Source: Cristatella mucedo (Eukaryota > Bryozoa > Phylactolaemata > Cristatellidae). From it: a stretch of DNA of 64,000 nt. Under the pieces are notes generated by a model. That model was not told the origin of the DNA. It ran no database searches and saw only the letters and a list, made by a program, of their open reading frames with translations. Location: positions 498,001-562,000 of the forward strand of contig WPIO01000162.1 in the NCBI GenBank assembly GCA_009760855.2, given 5' to 3'. The translations under genes and the position numbers were made by a program. Shown here piece by piece: positions 31,693-44,500 of this stretch. The stretch's first letter is position 1. Each line of letters opens with the position of its first letter.

Positions 31693-34600
31693 TGTAAGTA
31701 TCGTGCATTCACTGCCCGTTAAGTTCGCTAGGGAGCTGGTAGGCAGCGTCCGCTAGCAATAGGTCTCCAAGGGTTGGTCAGAGACCCAGGATAACTCAGC
31801 CCCAGGAGCAATCGTATCGTGCAGCTCTAAATTTTACTATGCATTCATTACGGCAAGGGTATTGCATTTTGACGCACCGTTTCACTCGACAGAGCTTGCT
31901 GACGTTCTGAGTTCCGGTGCTGACGAGTAGCGTTCCTTGAAGCCCCGCTTGGCTTTAACGCTGACTGATGTCGGAGCTCAGATTGCGCCGCTCCAAAATA
32001 TGAGTTCAAATGTTTGAACTGAGAAAATACACAAGTTTTAGGCGGCGTAATATAATTGAATGCAGAAGTCTGTCAAGAAGCTTCCGCGTCAGCAAAGCCA
32101 TTAGACATTTTTAGTCCGCTCTTAGCTAGTGCCTTGACATCGCTAACGTTCCTATTTTGTCTGTCATGAATTTCAGACTTTGCTAGTCAGCCAAAATCAG
32201 GTAGCAGCACTAAATAGCTGAAGATCAAGAGCGATTCTAGGTATCGTTGTAGTAGCTCAGTTTTTCTGGTCCGATTTGAAGTTTCATATTAGCGCTACAT
32301 TCATAGATGCGTCTAATGCCAGAGTTTTCAAAGCGCCGCTGAGGCTGAGGGCTGCCTCTGCGCTGATGCCCTGAAAGAACTAGCCACCGCAGAAGACATG
32401 CCTTTGAGAAGCAGGTTGTTTTTGCAGGGTCTGATTGTGTATTTGGTGCTTGTTTTTGGATTATGATCTCTTGCTGGTTTTTCGATTATGCGATTTACGC
32501 CGAGTTTTATAATAGCAGTAGTCCATTGCATATGCATGGAGTCATTAGCATCCGCTTGCTTGAGGAGGCAAGAACTTTATTCACAAGCAATCCTGAGGAG
32601 GCAGTCCTAAGTCACCTGTAAGGACTCGCACAGAGACTGAAATTGAGGGCAACAGGGTAACGATTTATCCGGTGCGCAGGCAATCGATCGAAGCGAGATG
32701 CCCATCTCAACCACCTCAATGTACTGACAGATTCTGATAGTACGATTAAAACTATTGATCTAAAATACCTAGCAGCCCTATAGCCTTTATCAATGTAGGT
32801 ACGAGGATGCCTTTTCAGTGGGTTATTTATAAAGCACGAAGTATATCAGGAGCTGAACTGGTTGCTGATGAAATGGTCTGCAGCAGTAGGGAGTCTGGAC
32901 TGACAAATACCCATGCTTGCTGACCGTGCTTGGGCTGCAAGCTGCTGATGTGACCAGATGCAGTCACTTCTGGCTTATCCTCTCGTCTTCGGCTGGGTGC
33001 CTGCATTTACAACAAAGATTAAGATTTTGTAGATCCTGAAAACAAGTGAGCATTGAATTTAAACGTTGCTATGATGTGAGTTTACATCTGAAGAATTCGA
33101 TTTTCTTGCACACCCGTGCCAGCTTTCATGGTATAGTTGCTGTTGACATTCAGCCTGGCTCTGATAGCTCCCACCGATGCTTCCATTGGCATTGTGATTG
33201 TGACACCAAGAGCAGCCCGGAAGTTGTCTTTTTGCCGAGAGCTACTGAAATTTATATGCATACCACAGTGGCCACACACAAATGCAACCATTCTGAGGAA
33301 ATCCACACACAATTGCAACATTTTTTAAACTCGATTGGCCGTGAATCATTTGAATACCTCCTAACGTATTACTGCAATTCATGTTGATGGCATCAAGAAA
33401 GGCACTTACGAAAAGCATTTAAATCAATCACAATTGGAAGGAATGTGATTTGTATCCCCATTTTCAGAATGTTTGCTTGGACCATGCTACATTACGATTT
33501 TGTCTACACAATAATGCTTGCATAGTACATTAGCACTGGTAGCTGCTGATTCATGTCACAGCCAGGTGACTTAGTAAAACCAGTGTTCGTGGCTTGTGCT
33601 TTCTATTGAATTCACCGATTTTATGCATTGTGCAGAGGAGTAACAGCAAGTTCAGCCAGCTTTTATCCGGACAGTTCATGTGAAAGCTTGGCTTGCAAAC
33701 CTTCTGACTGCTGTCTGAAGAGCCAAATGTAGAGTAATTTCAAACTCGAATTGTTAGCGAATTTTATTCACAGATCAAAGTGTCATAATAAAATTAGTTC
33801 ATTCGTTTCTCACGTAGCTACTTATTGCAATGTAATTTGAACCTCTGCAGATGGTTCTAAGCACAGCCGCTTGGTAGGTTTCACATCCAAGAACCTTTCA
33901 AAAAGATGGCTATCCATTGGTAAACAGATCTAAGTCAGACATTTTAATTTGAGCTACCAAACTGGCCTTGGCTTGCTGTCTTTACACATTGCTTTCCTAC
34001 TTCACCAGTTTCAGAATCCTCGTGTCCCCCAGTCATTACAGTAGAACAAGTTAACTATCCCTGTCTTACTGTTGAAGACTGCTTTCGGAAGATGGCTATC
34101 TCCACGGGTCATAGGCTGTAGAAGTTGCTGCTCTTCTGCCACAAACACACAAGGCCATCTTCTCTGTTGTGGAATTTGATCCCACTCTTTCAGCATTTCA
34201 CTGCACTGTAATTTTTGTGCTATTCACTTCTTTGTCTATTCTGCCAAGTCAGATTTGCCTCCATTGATTACTCTTCACTGCTTAGAAAAGTGCCTATTTC
34301 AGCATTCAGAAAATCGCCTATGCTTGTGTTGGATTATAGGAGACTCAAAAGCACAAGCCCCACATATTCTTTGAGGCTTTATGAAGTTTCATATAGAGAT
34401 AAATACATTGTGCTTATAGTTCTATTGTTTTCGGTCCAAGTCTGTCTACCTACAATCTTAAATGCTCAATGGCGGCTTCCAAAACATTGCACTTCCCTTT
34501 GTGTCTCTTTATTCTCCAGAGCTTGCCTACCTACTTGGAGCAGTTAACTTATGGATTCAGCTAGTCTTATGCAACGGTGGAGGGTGGCTGTCGCTTGCTT

Positions 34601-35470
34601 GACCGTTCCAGAGGAAGCCGGCCACAAAGATTGATGATAGCGTCAGACAGCCACAATACCCGACACACCCTTACGGGTCGGTTCAGCTGCAGCCCAGGCA
34701 TTTCCTGCTACTGTGTGCCCCTCTGACTCGACTAACATCGCGATATCACTCACTTGAAAAAATTAAAGCGGAGCTAAATCCACCCATTTTTCTATAGGTT
34801 AGCTTTGAGCTCATTTGTACAATCATGTATGAGTGTCTGTGTGATTCCCATCGTGCATGCTATTACCACTAATTATGGCCCAGGTTTCCAGGGTTGCTTG
34901 CCTTTGACCACCAAAGTCGTGTGCTCCTGGCCTCATCACATGCAAAGCTCTTGGATAATAGTCAAGTTCTCGCAGTTGTTATGCATGCAAATTATTTTAA
35001 ATTTTTTAAATATTCTAATGTCACGAATAGTACTGGGAAACTATAACATTGCTTAAGAAGCCTTAGGAACCCGAATGTCCATAGACCTAGCTAGTGAGTC
35101 TACTCTATTGGAAGACAATCTGGCAGCTTTTTCGTAGTGTTGCAAACTATTTACGGAGTAATAAAGAGTAATTTCTTAATGTATTAAAAGATTTTTATTA
35201 TCAAGCGATCTACAACCTAATGACTATTTAGAGCAGGTTAAAGTAAGCTTTCCCCAACTGATCAGTGCTGGCTTGCAAATCACCTGTAACTAAGGTTTAT
35301 AGGTCTACATTGCATCGTAGATTAGCTGACATATTTCCAATCCAGCCCATGTGCAATGCCTGAGAGAATTATCATTTCTTGTAGCTTTTCTAATGACTTA
35401 GCATTTTTGAGAAAGGAATGGCTACTGGCCAAATTTAGTGGCTGAGAAAAGTGCTCGTACCCCAAATTAC
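31693..35470. other. Large stretch without recognised genes (probable NAB intron 1)
   Basis: It carries several short open frames (33046-33387 plus, 33082-33321 minus, 34011-34196 minus, 34215-34547 plus) but no domain that I can name. It is unusually poor in L2 and SINE insertions compared with the rest of the window. Confidence 0.4.
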
Positions 35471-35960
35471 AGGATCCATCTCAGCAGCAGTGGCAGCAGC
35501 TCATACAGCCGTGACAGCAGCAATAGCAACAGCAGTCCTAGTATTAGCAGGAGTAGCTGGAGAAGGACAAAAAAAACAGGAAAAAGGGTTAGCTGATTCA
35601 ACAGCCTCATTTATGTAGTGAAAGAAGAGCCCTAATGGCTATGGCCAGCGCTTTCAGTGAACAATAAAGGATCGCCCACTGCACGACTCGAACCCACGAT
35701 GCGGGTCTTGAACAGCAAGCACCTTACCTTCTGGGCGAAGACCCGGGGGCAGCATGCCATAGGAGCAGTGGCAGCAGTAGCAGCCGAAGCAATATTAACA
35801 AATCCTAGGAACAGCTGCAGTAGCTGTTTGGCAGCAGCATTCACAGCACCAGCATCCGAAACAGCAGCAGTATCTGCTGCTACTGCCACAGCAATCAGTC
35901 GTAGCAGCAGCAGCAATGGAAGGCTCAGCTATTGTGGCAATGGCAATAACAGCAGAATCT
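35471..35960. repeat. CAG/GCA-rich low-complexity block split by SINE-2
   Basis: Imperfect CAG/GCA/AGC repeats occur at 35471-35565 and again at 35757-35960, on both sides of a SINE-2 insertion. They give Ser-, Ala- or Gln-rich open frames in all plus frames. No splice structure ties them to NAB. Confidence 0.65.
35588..35745 (-). repeat. SINE-2 (tRNA-derived)
   Basis: The minus strand has AGAAGGTAAGGTGCTTGC, B box GGGTTCGAGTCGTGC, GGCGATCCTTTATTG, AGGGCTCTTCTTTC and the end TGAATCAGCTAACC. Confidence 0.82.
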
Positions 35961-36116
35961 GAGCTACAGAACTCGGGGCTTCTCGGATGGAGCCTCTCTA
36001 CCTTTTCTTGTGCCTTGATGTCCATGTAGAGCCATCATTGACTGTCTGCCTGGTTTATTGTGTTCCAGACTTAAAATAGTCTCAGCGGGCGATCGGTTGA
36101 TATTGACCTGCTTGGA

Positions 36117-37470
36117 ATGAATACAGGAGGCCCTGTCAGCGGCAGTCAAATGGCTGCAGCCATGGTGATGCAGTCAGAGGCGCAGCTTTACCACGTACTT
36201 CAACGTGCCAACCTGTTGGCCTATTACGAGCCATTTCTAGAGAAAGGTGAGGAGCTTGTGACTTACAGAAAGGCTACCAGTTCACTGTAAGCTGCTGCTG
36301 CATTGCCCAATGATCGCTATACCATTGACAATGCAATTCATGCCATTACCTGTTACTACCATAGCAGTTGCATAAGCAGTTGCCAGTATTGATAGTAAGC
36401 CTTTGAATACTTTATCCGTAGTCTAACCTGTGACGACCAACTATTCTCTGCTATGTGATTTTAAAGACCCTGATGCATACTCATCAGATGGCTTATGATT
36501 GAAGCCCCAACAAGTTCCAGAGATCAAAGTATCGGGATCCTTGAACGTGAACTTGAGCGTGGACAAAGTGCCCCTTTTCCAAGTAGCACACTTTGCATTC
36601 GTTGCACCAAATGACTGTATATCAATCGAGCCAATGTAACGCTATGTGACAACAGCTGGCTTACTTGCTGTAGGTTTGCGATGCTGGGTAAAAACACGAA
36701 TAACCACATATTTTATTTATATTGGTCCCTAAGAGAACTTAATATAGATCCCTTGGAGAGTCATTGGGTAGCTGATGATTTCTAACGGCAGTATGGCTTT
36801 ATTAAAATTAGATGGAGTTTTAGGCAATAATATATGTGTTTAGATGGCTGCTGAGAAGTATTTAAGCTCTTCGCAAGAAGTGATTGTGATTGTAGTACAC
36901 AAATCATGATTAGCAGGGCACAATCAGGGAATTTAACTTTTCTTTTCTGTCTGATTTGATGTGGATGCTTCACTTCGATCCCAAGATTGAAATTTCATAA
37001 CAGCATAGTAAACATAGCATGCAATTTGCAAGTCAGGAGAGGCACTTATCGTTATATTTTCTATAGTTGTCTCCTAGCCGACAAAGTTATCACTGGAAAG
37101 GAACAGCTGAGTCTCGTCTCCGTGCTTGCTACATTTGATGTCTTTGATATTTAGACATCGAGTGGCTCTAGGCAAATCCCAAGAAATAAGATATACATGC
37201 AGGTACTCTGCCTGATAAGAAGCATGGCATAGTTTTGTTGTCACATTGTATAACTAAAGCAAGTGTTTCCGCATAGTGCACACGTGCATCGTGCTGGTGC
37301 ATCGTGTCGCCTGTTCTTGACTGGCCTTGCAGGTGGAGACGACGTGCTGCAGCTGTGCGAGGCCAGCGAAGATGAATTCATGGAAATTGTTCGCCTTGTC
37401 GGTATGTCAGGCAAGCCACTTCATGTCCGACGGCTCCAGAGGGCACTGCACGACTGGGGCTCAAGCCTTT
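36117..37470 (+). CDS. NAB: NAB exons 1-2: NCD1 (EGR-binding) domain
   Basis: Exon 1 (36117-36246) ends AAAG/GTGAGG and exon 2 (37333-37470) follows CCTTGCAG, so the split codon gives Gly and rebuilds the conserved GGDD. This domain mediates EGR binding and self-association in known NAB proteins. The intron (36247-37332) holds no recognised gene. An AT-rich stretch near 36712-36750 recalls a decayed L2 tail. Confidence 0.95.
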
Positions 37471-38506
37471 GTGAGTAGTGGCTTGCTTCATGCCAATCTG
37501 CAAAGCCGATCCTTGTCATCGGTTCAGCCTGATTGCGTCTTTTGCAGATCTCATTCATTCACATGCTGCCTCACCTCATGCTCGTCAGGGAATAGCTTGG
37601 ACCCAAAATAAACATTGCTCGTGTGATAAATCTTCTCTGTGAGTTGCTGTAGTGCTCAGTGGGATTGCTCATAGCACATCAAAATAACTTACAACATTCG
37701 CGATTAAACCCAAGAGAGGACATGGAAAATAGGCAATTGGTGAAATGGACAATGCACTGGTGAAACTCCTTGGTAAGGTTAGCTTACAATTGAGTATATT
37801 ACCATATGGCCAGCATTCAAGAATCCTAGTAGCCTGAGCTCAAGGAACAGTCAACCCTAGCCACACTGCAGCAAGATAATTGCTGAAACCACTTGTCACC
37901 TAATCGAGTACCGTCCTAGTTATTGTCACTGGAGTATCTCAATTTTGGAGTTGCGTTAAGTAAGCAAGGAAAATAGGAGCTGAGACAAAGAAAAATATTA
38001 TTCATTTGTATAGCGCCGTAAGAGAACGTAATATATATATATATATAATTTATTTGTATAGCACCCCAAGAGAACTTAATCTTTATTCCGGAGCTTCACA
38101 TATGCCTCCGGGCTCGAGCCCACGACCTCAGCCAGACCTTGGTCGGGTGGGGGCGAGCACCTTAACCGCTGGACCAAACAAGCTCGGCAATCTCTATACA
38201 TATGCCACAGGGCTCGAGCCCACGACCTCGGCCAGACCTTGGTCGGGGCGAGCACCTTAACCACTCGGCCAAACTAGCGAGGCAAGGAGAAGGGAGTTTC
38301 CTCGGTATGCACCACCGATGTACACGTAAGGTAAAAGCTTGAACGACTAAGCATGTGGCTGATTGATCATTCACCTTCGAAGGTAAGTAGATTAAAAGTG
38401 TGAGAAACAGGCTAATGGGCTGTGCAACCAGTGGCAGGTAGCCAGTTTGGTACATTGAGGTTTCAGCTAGCCGGAAGTTAGCTGGGAAAGTGGTAGACAG
38501 GGAGAG

Positions 38507-38571
<65 letters not shown>

Positions 38572-41500
38572 GAGAGAGAGAAAGGGAGAGAGAGAGAAAG
38601 GGAGAGAGAGAAGGAGCTTTTATTGAATGCAATCCTCACATATATGGAAAATGCCCGTATGCTGTGGCTGTAGCCAGGGTCAGAGACAGAATTTTTCTCC
38701 AGGGACCCAGACGTGCAAATTTTGTATGTTATGGAAGATCCACAAGATTTGGAGGCATACATGGCTGTACCCTCAATTACTAAAGATTACAGCACACAAT
38801 CATAATATTTATTCGACACGAAGTCGGCCTTAGGTCATCGCATAGAAAAAAGACCTAACTTTGTCCCGGCTGGGCGGTGCAGGAATAAGGAGCAGTCCAG
38901 GTCGATATCCGGCTGTAGGGGGAGGAGCAAATGCCCCTTTGGCTCAGCCGCCGGCTGCGGCATTTTTCACAGATAAATGAACTGCACTTTTGCGTGTGCC
39001 ACTATTAACGAAGCGGACTAATAGTATGGAATGAAGCTGCATCGCCGGTGCTCAACTCAGCCCGACTACTGGATGAGTGACGTTGTCACACCTCTGTCTC
39101 TTTCAGATCAGCTGATAAGCTTGCCTCCGCCAGCGCCCGGCTCGCCGTACTCAACCCCACCACCATTGCCGGCTGCCATTTCGTGTCGCCTGGCAAGCCC
39201 GCCGCCCGGCAGCATACTGTCGCTGGCTCGACGGCTTAGCTACCAGACAGTTGTCGCCTCTCCGTTTGCGACTGGCATCAACGGTGGTTCAGTGGCCCTG
39301 GGTTTCAGGTGAGCCCTTGGCAACGACTGGCCAACGCAGTAGCTAGCTACTTTGCTCGGCTCGGCTTTGCATGCCGTCTGCTTCGTCTGCACGGAAAGCA
39401 TGCAGTGACCTGCTATTCGTATAGGCCCAAAAAAGTGAAGCCAGTGAGCCGTAAGTAGATGACTTTAAAAGGTCTCTGCTGGGCCACGTACATATCGCGT
39501 GTGGCTAAGAGGAGTTGAAGAATCTCCATCCGATGCACACGCATGCACAGGCGTTACCAAACATAATTCCGCCGTGCATTACTTTCCACTTTCGAGTTTA
39601 ATCGCTGTGTAACTAATATTGACATTGCATGGAATAGTTAGAATTATTACGTTGCACCGTAAAACGCTATTTGGTCTCCAGGCAGTAAGTGATATTTCCT
39701 AATTGCTTATCTCTACTAGCATTGGTCAACAATTTCTTTTTTTAGGAAAGTCATGTTACTGAAATACAATTTTTCGCAATTTCTTTTCAATTTTTATGTA
39801 GTCAGCGCGAATATGACATCAAATTGCAAAAATGGCTCTACTTTTTTGTAATCTTCAATGAATTAATGTTTACATCACGAAATGCACCCAATAATAATAG
39901 GCCTACGGTTAATGGCTGTAAAAGAGGAAGTTATAGAAGGAACTCCTTTGATTCCTTCGCCTGTCTCTCATGCAGCTGTTCGGAGCATCCTCGGGAAGTG
40001 TTCAGCAGTAGTCAGCCATATGAAGATGGCTGCACAGCTAGTTTATGATTACCAGAGGTTTGACCACGTGTCTCCTTTAGTGAAAGAGCTAGGACGGCTG
40101 CCAGGTGACCAACGGATGCAGAGTAAAGTGCCTATGCTGACCCACAAGGCCTGCCACGGCTTGGCTCCTTCATACCTAGCTGAACTGCTGCACCAGTTTC
40201 AGCCTCCTAGTGCCCTCAGGTGCTGTACGGACTATAAATTAGCTGTTCCATTCCTCTGCTTAAAGACCCTTGGTGACAGAAGCTTTTGTTCTGCAGGTCT
40301 TTGACTGTGGAACTCGCCTTCATGATTTTTATGCAACGATAACTACTCTCCTGCTGCCGACTACGGCACATCCTTTTTTAGCGGCTTTGAGCTGCTACTT
40401 TTATGCTACTCACTAGCTCAACTACTCTCTCGATTCAGTTATGCTTCCCACTTTCTCTTTGTGGCCTGAGATTAAGTCTGTTACTACCGAATGTTTACCG
40501 ATAGCTGCTTAGGCTGTGAGTGTGCTATACAAAACTCTCCTGTGTAACACCCAAGTTGTCTTTGTGACTTTGTTGGGTTACAGCCGGAGATAAATTACAT
40601 AAGAAGCATCTATATTTGTATATCCCTGCTGCAATCCAGTTCAAAGGGCCTTCAAATCACTACAGAGGTGTCAGCTGTACTTTCTGTTTTAGTTAATGGA
40701 ATTAAGTAGGTGCTTGAAGCTATCGTATGTCTCTTTTGTGAGCACAGCATGTTCTACTGGAATAGATGGATGACAGTTTCCATTGTACAAAAGCGAGGAG
40801 TCCACAAACAGTTCTTAATTCGTACCAACAGTCTCCATGAGTGATTTGTAAGGCGTTCATGAGTTGATCAATATAGGAACAGAATACTAGATCACTTGCC
40901 TTTTGAAGTAAGGCTCCAAGTGCTGGTGGTGCTTTCGACATAAAGTAATTTGGACATCCTATTCTGGAAGATTCTGTTGTTGGAGTCTTGATCCTAGCAA
41001 TTGCCCCTTGTTCTTGGATAAGCCCAAATCTCGAACCAGGCCATGTAGTTCTTCCTGTGTTATTCTGTGCGGGGTTGATGGTGCACCTCAGTGGAAATCG
41101 GGATCACTGCATGCTGACGTACCAGGAGAAGCTAAGTCGGCTCACCCGAGTCCTCGTCAGATGAATCAAGGGAGTATTCTGCTGGAGGTTCTGGAATAGG
41201 AAGTCCCCCACCATGTGGAACTGGTCTAAATGCAGACGGCATGTTTGAGTAGACTATTCCTGACTTCTTCTGCTTCGTTATTCTGCCGGAAAGAGGAGGA
41301 ACCAAACTGATTTAACACGATTTGTGTATTTGCTTTGGCTCTCTCCTCACCATTGGGACTGCAGACGGCATTGGTGGTCTTTTGCCATTCAACCAATGTG
41401 AAAGCTGTGTTGTACATGTCGAAGAGCATTAATGGGGGCCCAAGGCTGGTCTTAGTCACTAACATTTCATCCGAAGTAAAATGATATACCTTCTTCAATT

Positions 41501-44500
41501 GAGAAGTGATAATGTTCTTCTTGTTGGTAAAAGTCACTTCCCACAAATATAGCAGACATTTTTTATGGTATTAACACACTTTTCTTTAGGCACTTCTGTT
41601 CTGTATTGTGCTCTATTTTAGGTCTTTGCTCCAAAAGCTGGGAACTCACGTCAGACTTGTGTCACGACACTCCCTGACGTGACCACTTTAAAAAGAAACT
41701 AAAAACGCATATATTTATCATAGGGTTTAGTGCGTTCCATGTGATTCGTCCTTTACGTGCTTATGCGTGCTGACACTGTTCATGGTGCCACTAACCATAT
41801 TCGCATCCTGACCCTGAGCATGTCACCACTAACCATGTTATGCTTGTTGTCATTGAGCGTGCTACCACTAAGCATTCGATCATGCTTTCAGCAATTGTAA
41901 AGTGCCTAGAAAGAGATTGAGTACTCTGAGGGCGCTACGTCAAATTTGTTATTATTATTACTAAATGTATATAATAATACCAGTTTCATGTAATGCTAGC
42001 TTAACCTGTCTCGTATAATATTTTAAATAGCTCAACCTTTTCGATTGGGCTTTATGACCTCAGCTTACTGCAGCAGCCGGCAGGCAGTAGTATTGCATTG
42101 CTACGGAAAATGATGCAATCAAATCTGAATTATCCATGCACGATTTTATAATGTAATGTGATGCAATATTTTATTGGTCTAGGCTTATTTAGGATTTTTC
42201 ACAGCCCCTCTGGATAAACTTTACTCAGTGAAACATAGAAAATGAATTTTATGAAATATCTTGAAAACTAGAGCCAATAAATTAAATGGTTATATTCGTG
42301 TTTAGCAAACCTAGATATTTCAGATTAGGGCCTTTTTAAGCCAGTTACAATTTCAATGTTGACCGGTGTAATTAAAGTGGGAAAGTCTGTCCTTCACTCC
42401 GCAAGATGGCATCCTTCCGTCGCGAGGCGAGATGGTGCAGCGATGCCTTCCGTGACCATACTGTGACTACTACTAGTACTACTACTGTGACTCAGTGAAG
42501 AGAGTGCACAGGCAATGAGCTCTCTTGCCTCGGAAGTATAGAAAATCGCCATTATTCCCTACCATTTTTGTGTTAGTCAAAGGCACTGATGTAGTGGAAT
42601 TCTATTTCACATGAAAAAACTGACCAATTATTGCCTCGTATTCACATTTATTTGGAAGGAACAGAAAATGCATTACAATTAAGATGTATTTTTCTAAAGT
42701 CATGTACGAATGACCTATTAAAATGGCTCAGAAATAGGTAGATGTTTTAGATTCAGACCGAATGAGATTTACAGGAGCAAGAGAGAGAAAATTAAATTAA
42801 CAAACAGCTATTAAATCCGGCTGGCAGGAATATTATCTAGATTTAGTTATTAATTAAATGAAGAATAAATCAACTTACTGGTTGTGAGCTAGCCAAGTGT
42901 GACTAACAAATTTTGAGCTTAGCACTCAAAATCGACTCAGCCATCTCCTGTTGCATCTGAATGAAATCTAAGTGCCCTGTTCCAAAGTGATTTCGCACTG
43001 GATGACCGCACCGGCTTCTCAGTACAGTCTCCCCACTTTCAGCTTCATAATATTGCTAAAATTTGGCCTTGTTTCATCCATTATTGACTTCTGTATCCCG
43101 CTGCTTGCTGGTCTACCGGCTGATGCAATCAGGCGCTTACAGTTGACGCAAAACGCTTCAGCTAAGCTTTTTTGTCGTGTATATCGTAGTTGGTACATAA
43201 CACTGCTTCTCGCAGACCTGCGCTGGCTCCCATTTAAGCAGAGCATCAACTTTTGAGGTCTGTCACAATATGTTTAGGTCCCTTCATTTTCTTGCTCTAG
43301 CCTACATATAATAAGTAATCTCCAACCAGGCTAGGCGTCGTGCCTCCTGCTTTCCGAATCAAAGCGCTTGGCTGTTCCTCGAGCCCATCTCAAACTCTTT
43401 AAAGAGCATGTCACCCCTAAATATATTATTCTTTTTGTTTGTTATTCAAGCATGATTTTACTTACCATTCAATTGCATTTCCCTTTGCAGCAAATGTAAA
43501 GCGCCTAGAAAGAGATTAAGTTCTCCGTGGGCGCTTTATCAAGTGCAGTATTATTAGCATGCCTTTAGTTCATATGCTCCAAAAGCCTGGAACTCACCCC
43601 CGATTGATGACGTGACATCTTCTGAATTGACGACGTTTAAAAAGAAGCTAAAAGCGCAACTGCTTATTATAGCATTTAGTTGGTCCTCTTCATTTGTCCT
43701 TTGTGTGCTTGTGCATGCTAACACTGTCCATACTGCCACTAACCAAATTTGCATGCTGACCCTATGCATGTCACCTCTAACCATGTTATGCATGTAGACA
43801 TTGCTACCAGTAATCATTCGATCGAGTAAGCTTCTTTTACAGCATAGTTAAATTGCCTAGAAAGAGATTGAGTTCTCTGAGGGTGCTATACAGCTGCATT
43901 ATTATTAATATTACTATGACAGACCAGCATTTTAATATGCAAAAGTTTGCTGATTTAGCTTTTTGGTAGTAAGCCTTATACCCGAGTACTTTTTGCAAAT
44001 TTTCACACTATATTTTTCAATGAGTGTTTCATACCGAGAGAATGCAGCCTAGGAAAGTAGCACGCCATCTGATCATACTTGACGGCATAAGGCCGTCAGC
44101 CTGTGTGCTGCTGCTCCAAAGCCAGTGATGTAACCACCAAGCCACGTGATTCCGGCGTGCTATTCTCAACTTTAGGATTTCAAATAGCCTTGGTTCTAAG
44201 GAAGAATGGAGGTGTGGAGTTACCTGCAGCCACTGAGGCGCTCGATCATTTTGCTTTGTCTTAATGGGCATGCATGCAGATCCAGTGTGCATGTACGATG
44301 CAATAAATGTACCTAACATAAACGTACACTCATTCTTGCGTGGGATTAAGATTTTATTAATATTTGGCAGCAAACTAGAGAATCAGTAGGAAGACTGGGC
44401 GAAGTGTAGGCTGCGGCTGGATCGAGTGACTGAGCCGGAGATACCTCCCTTTGAATTCTCTTGTAGTGGCTCCAAAACTCTCCTAAGCATCTGATCGCAG

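Larger units (their letters stand above)
37471..39106. other. NAB intron 2 with SINE-1 dimer and (AG)n
   Basis: Apart from the repeats at 38000-38280 and 38509-38617 it has no recognised content. Confidence 0.6.

Noticed and set aside
33046-34547. Cluster of short open frames on both strands
   Set aside because: No recognisable domain, inconsistent strand and frame, and no convincing splice structure.
38162-38762. Long Ser/Leu-rich minus frames
   Set aside because: Product of the (AG)n array; no domain or splice support.
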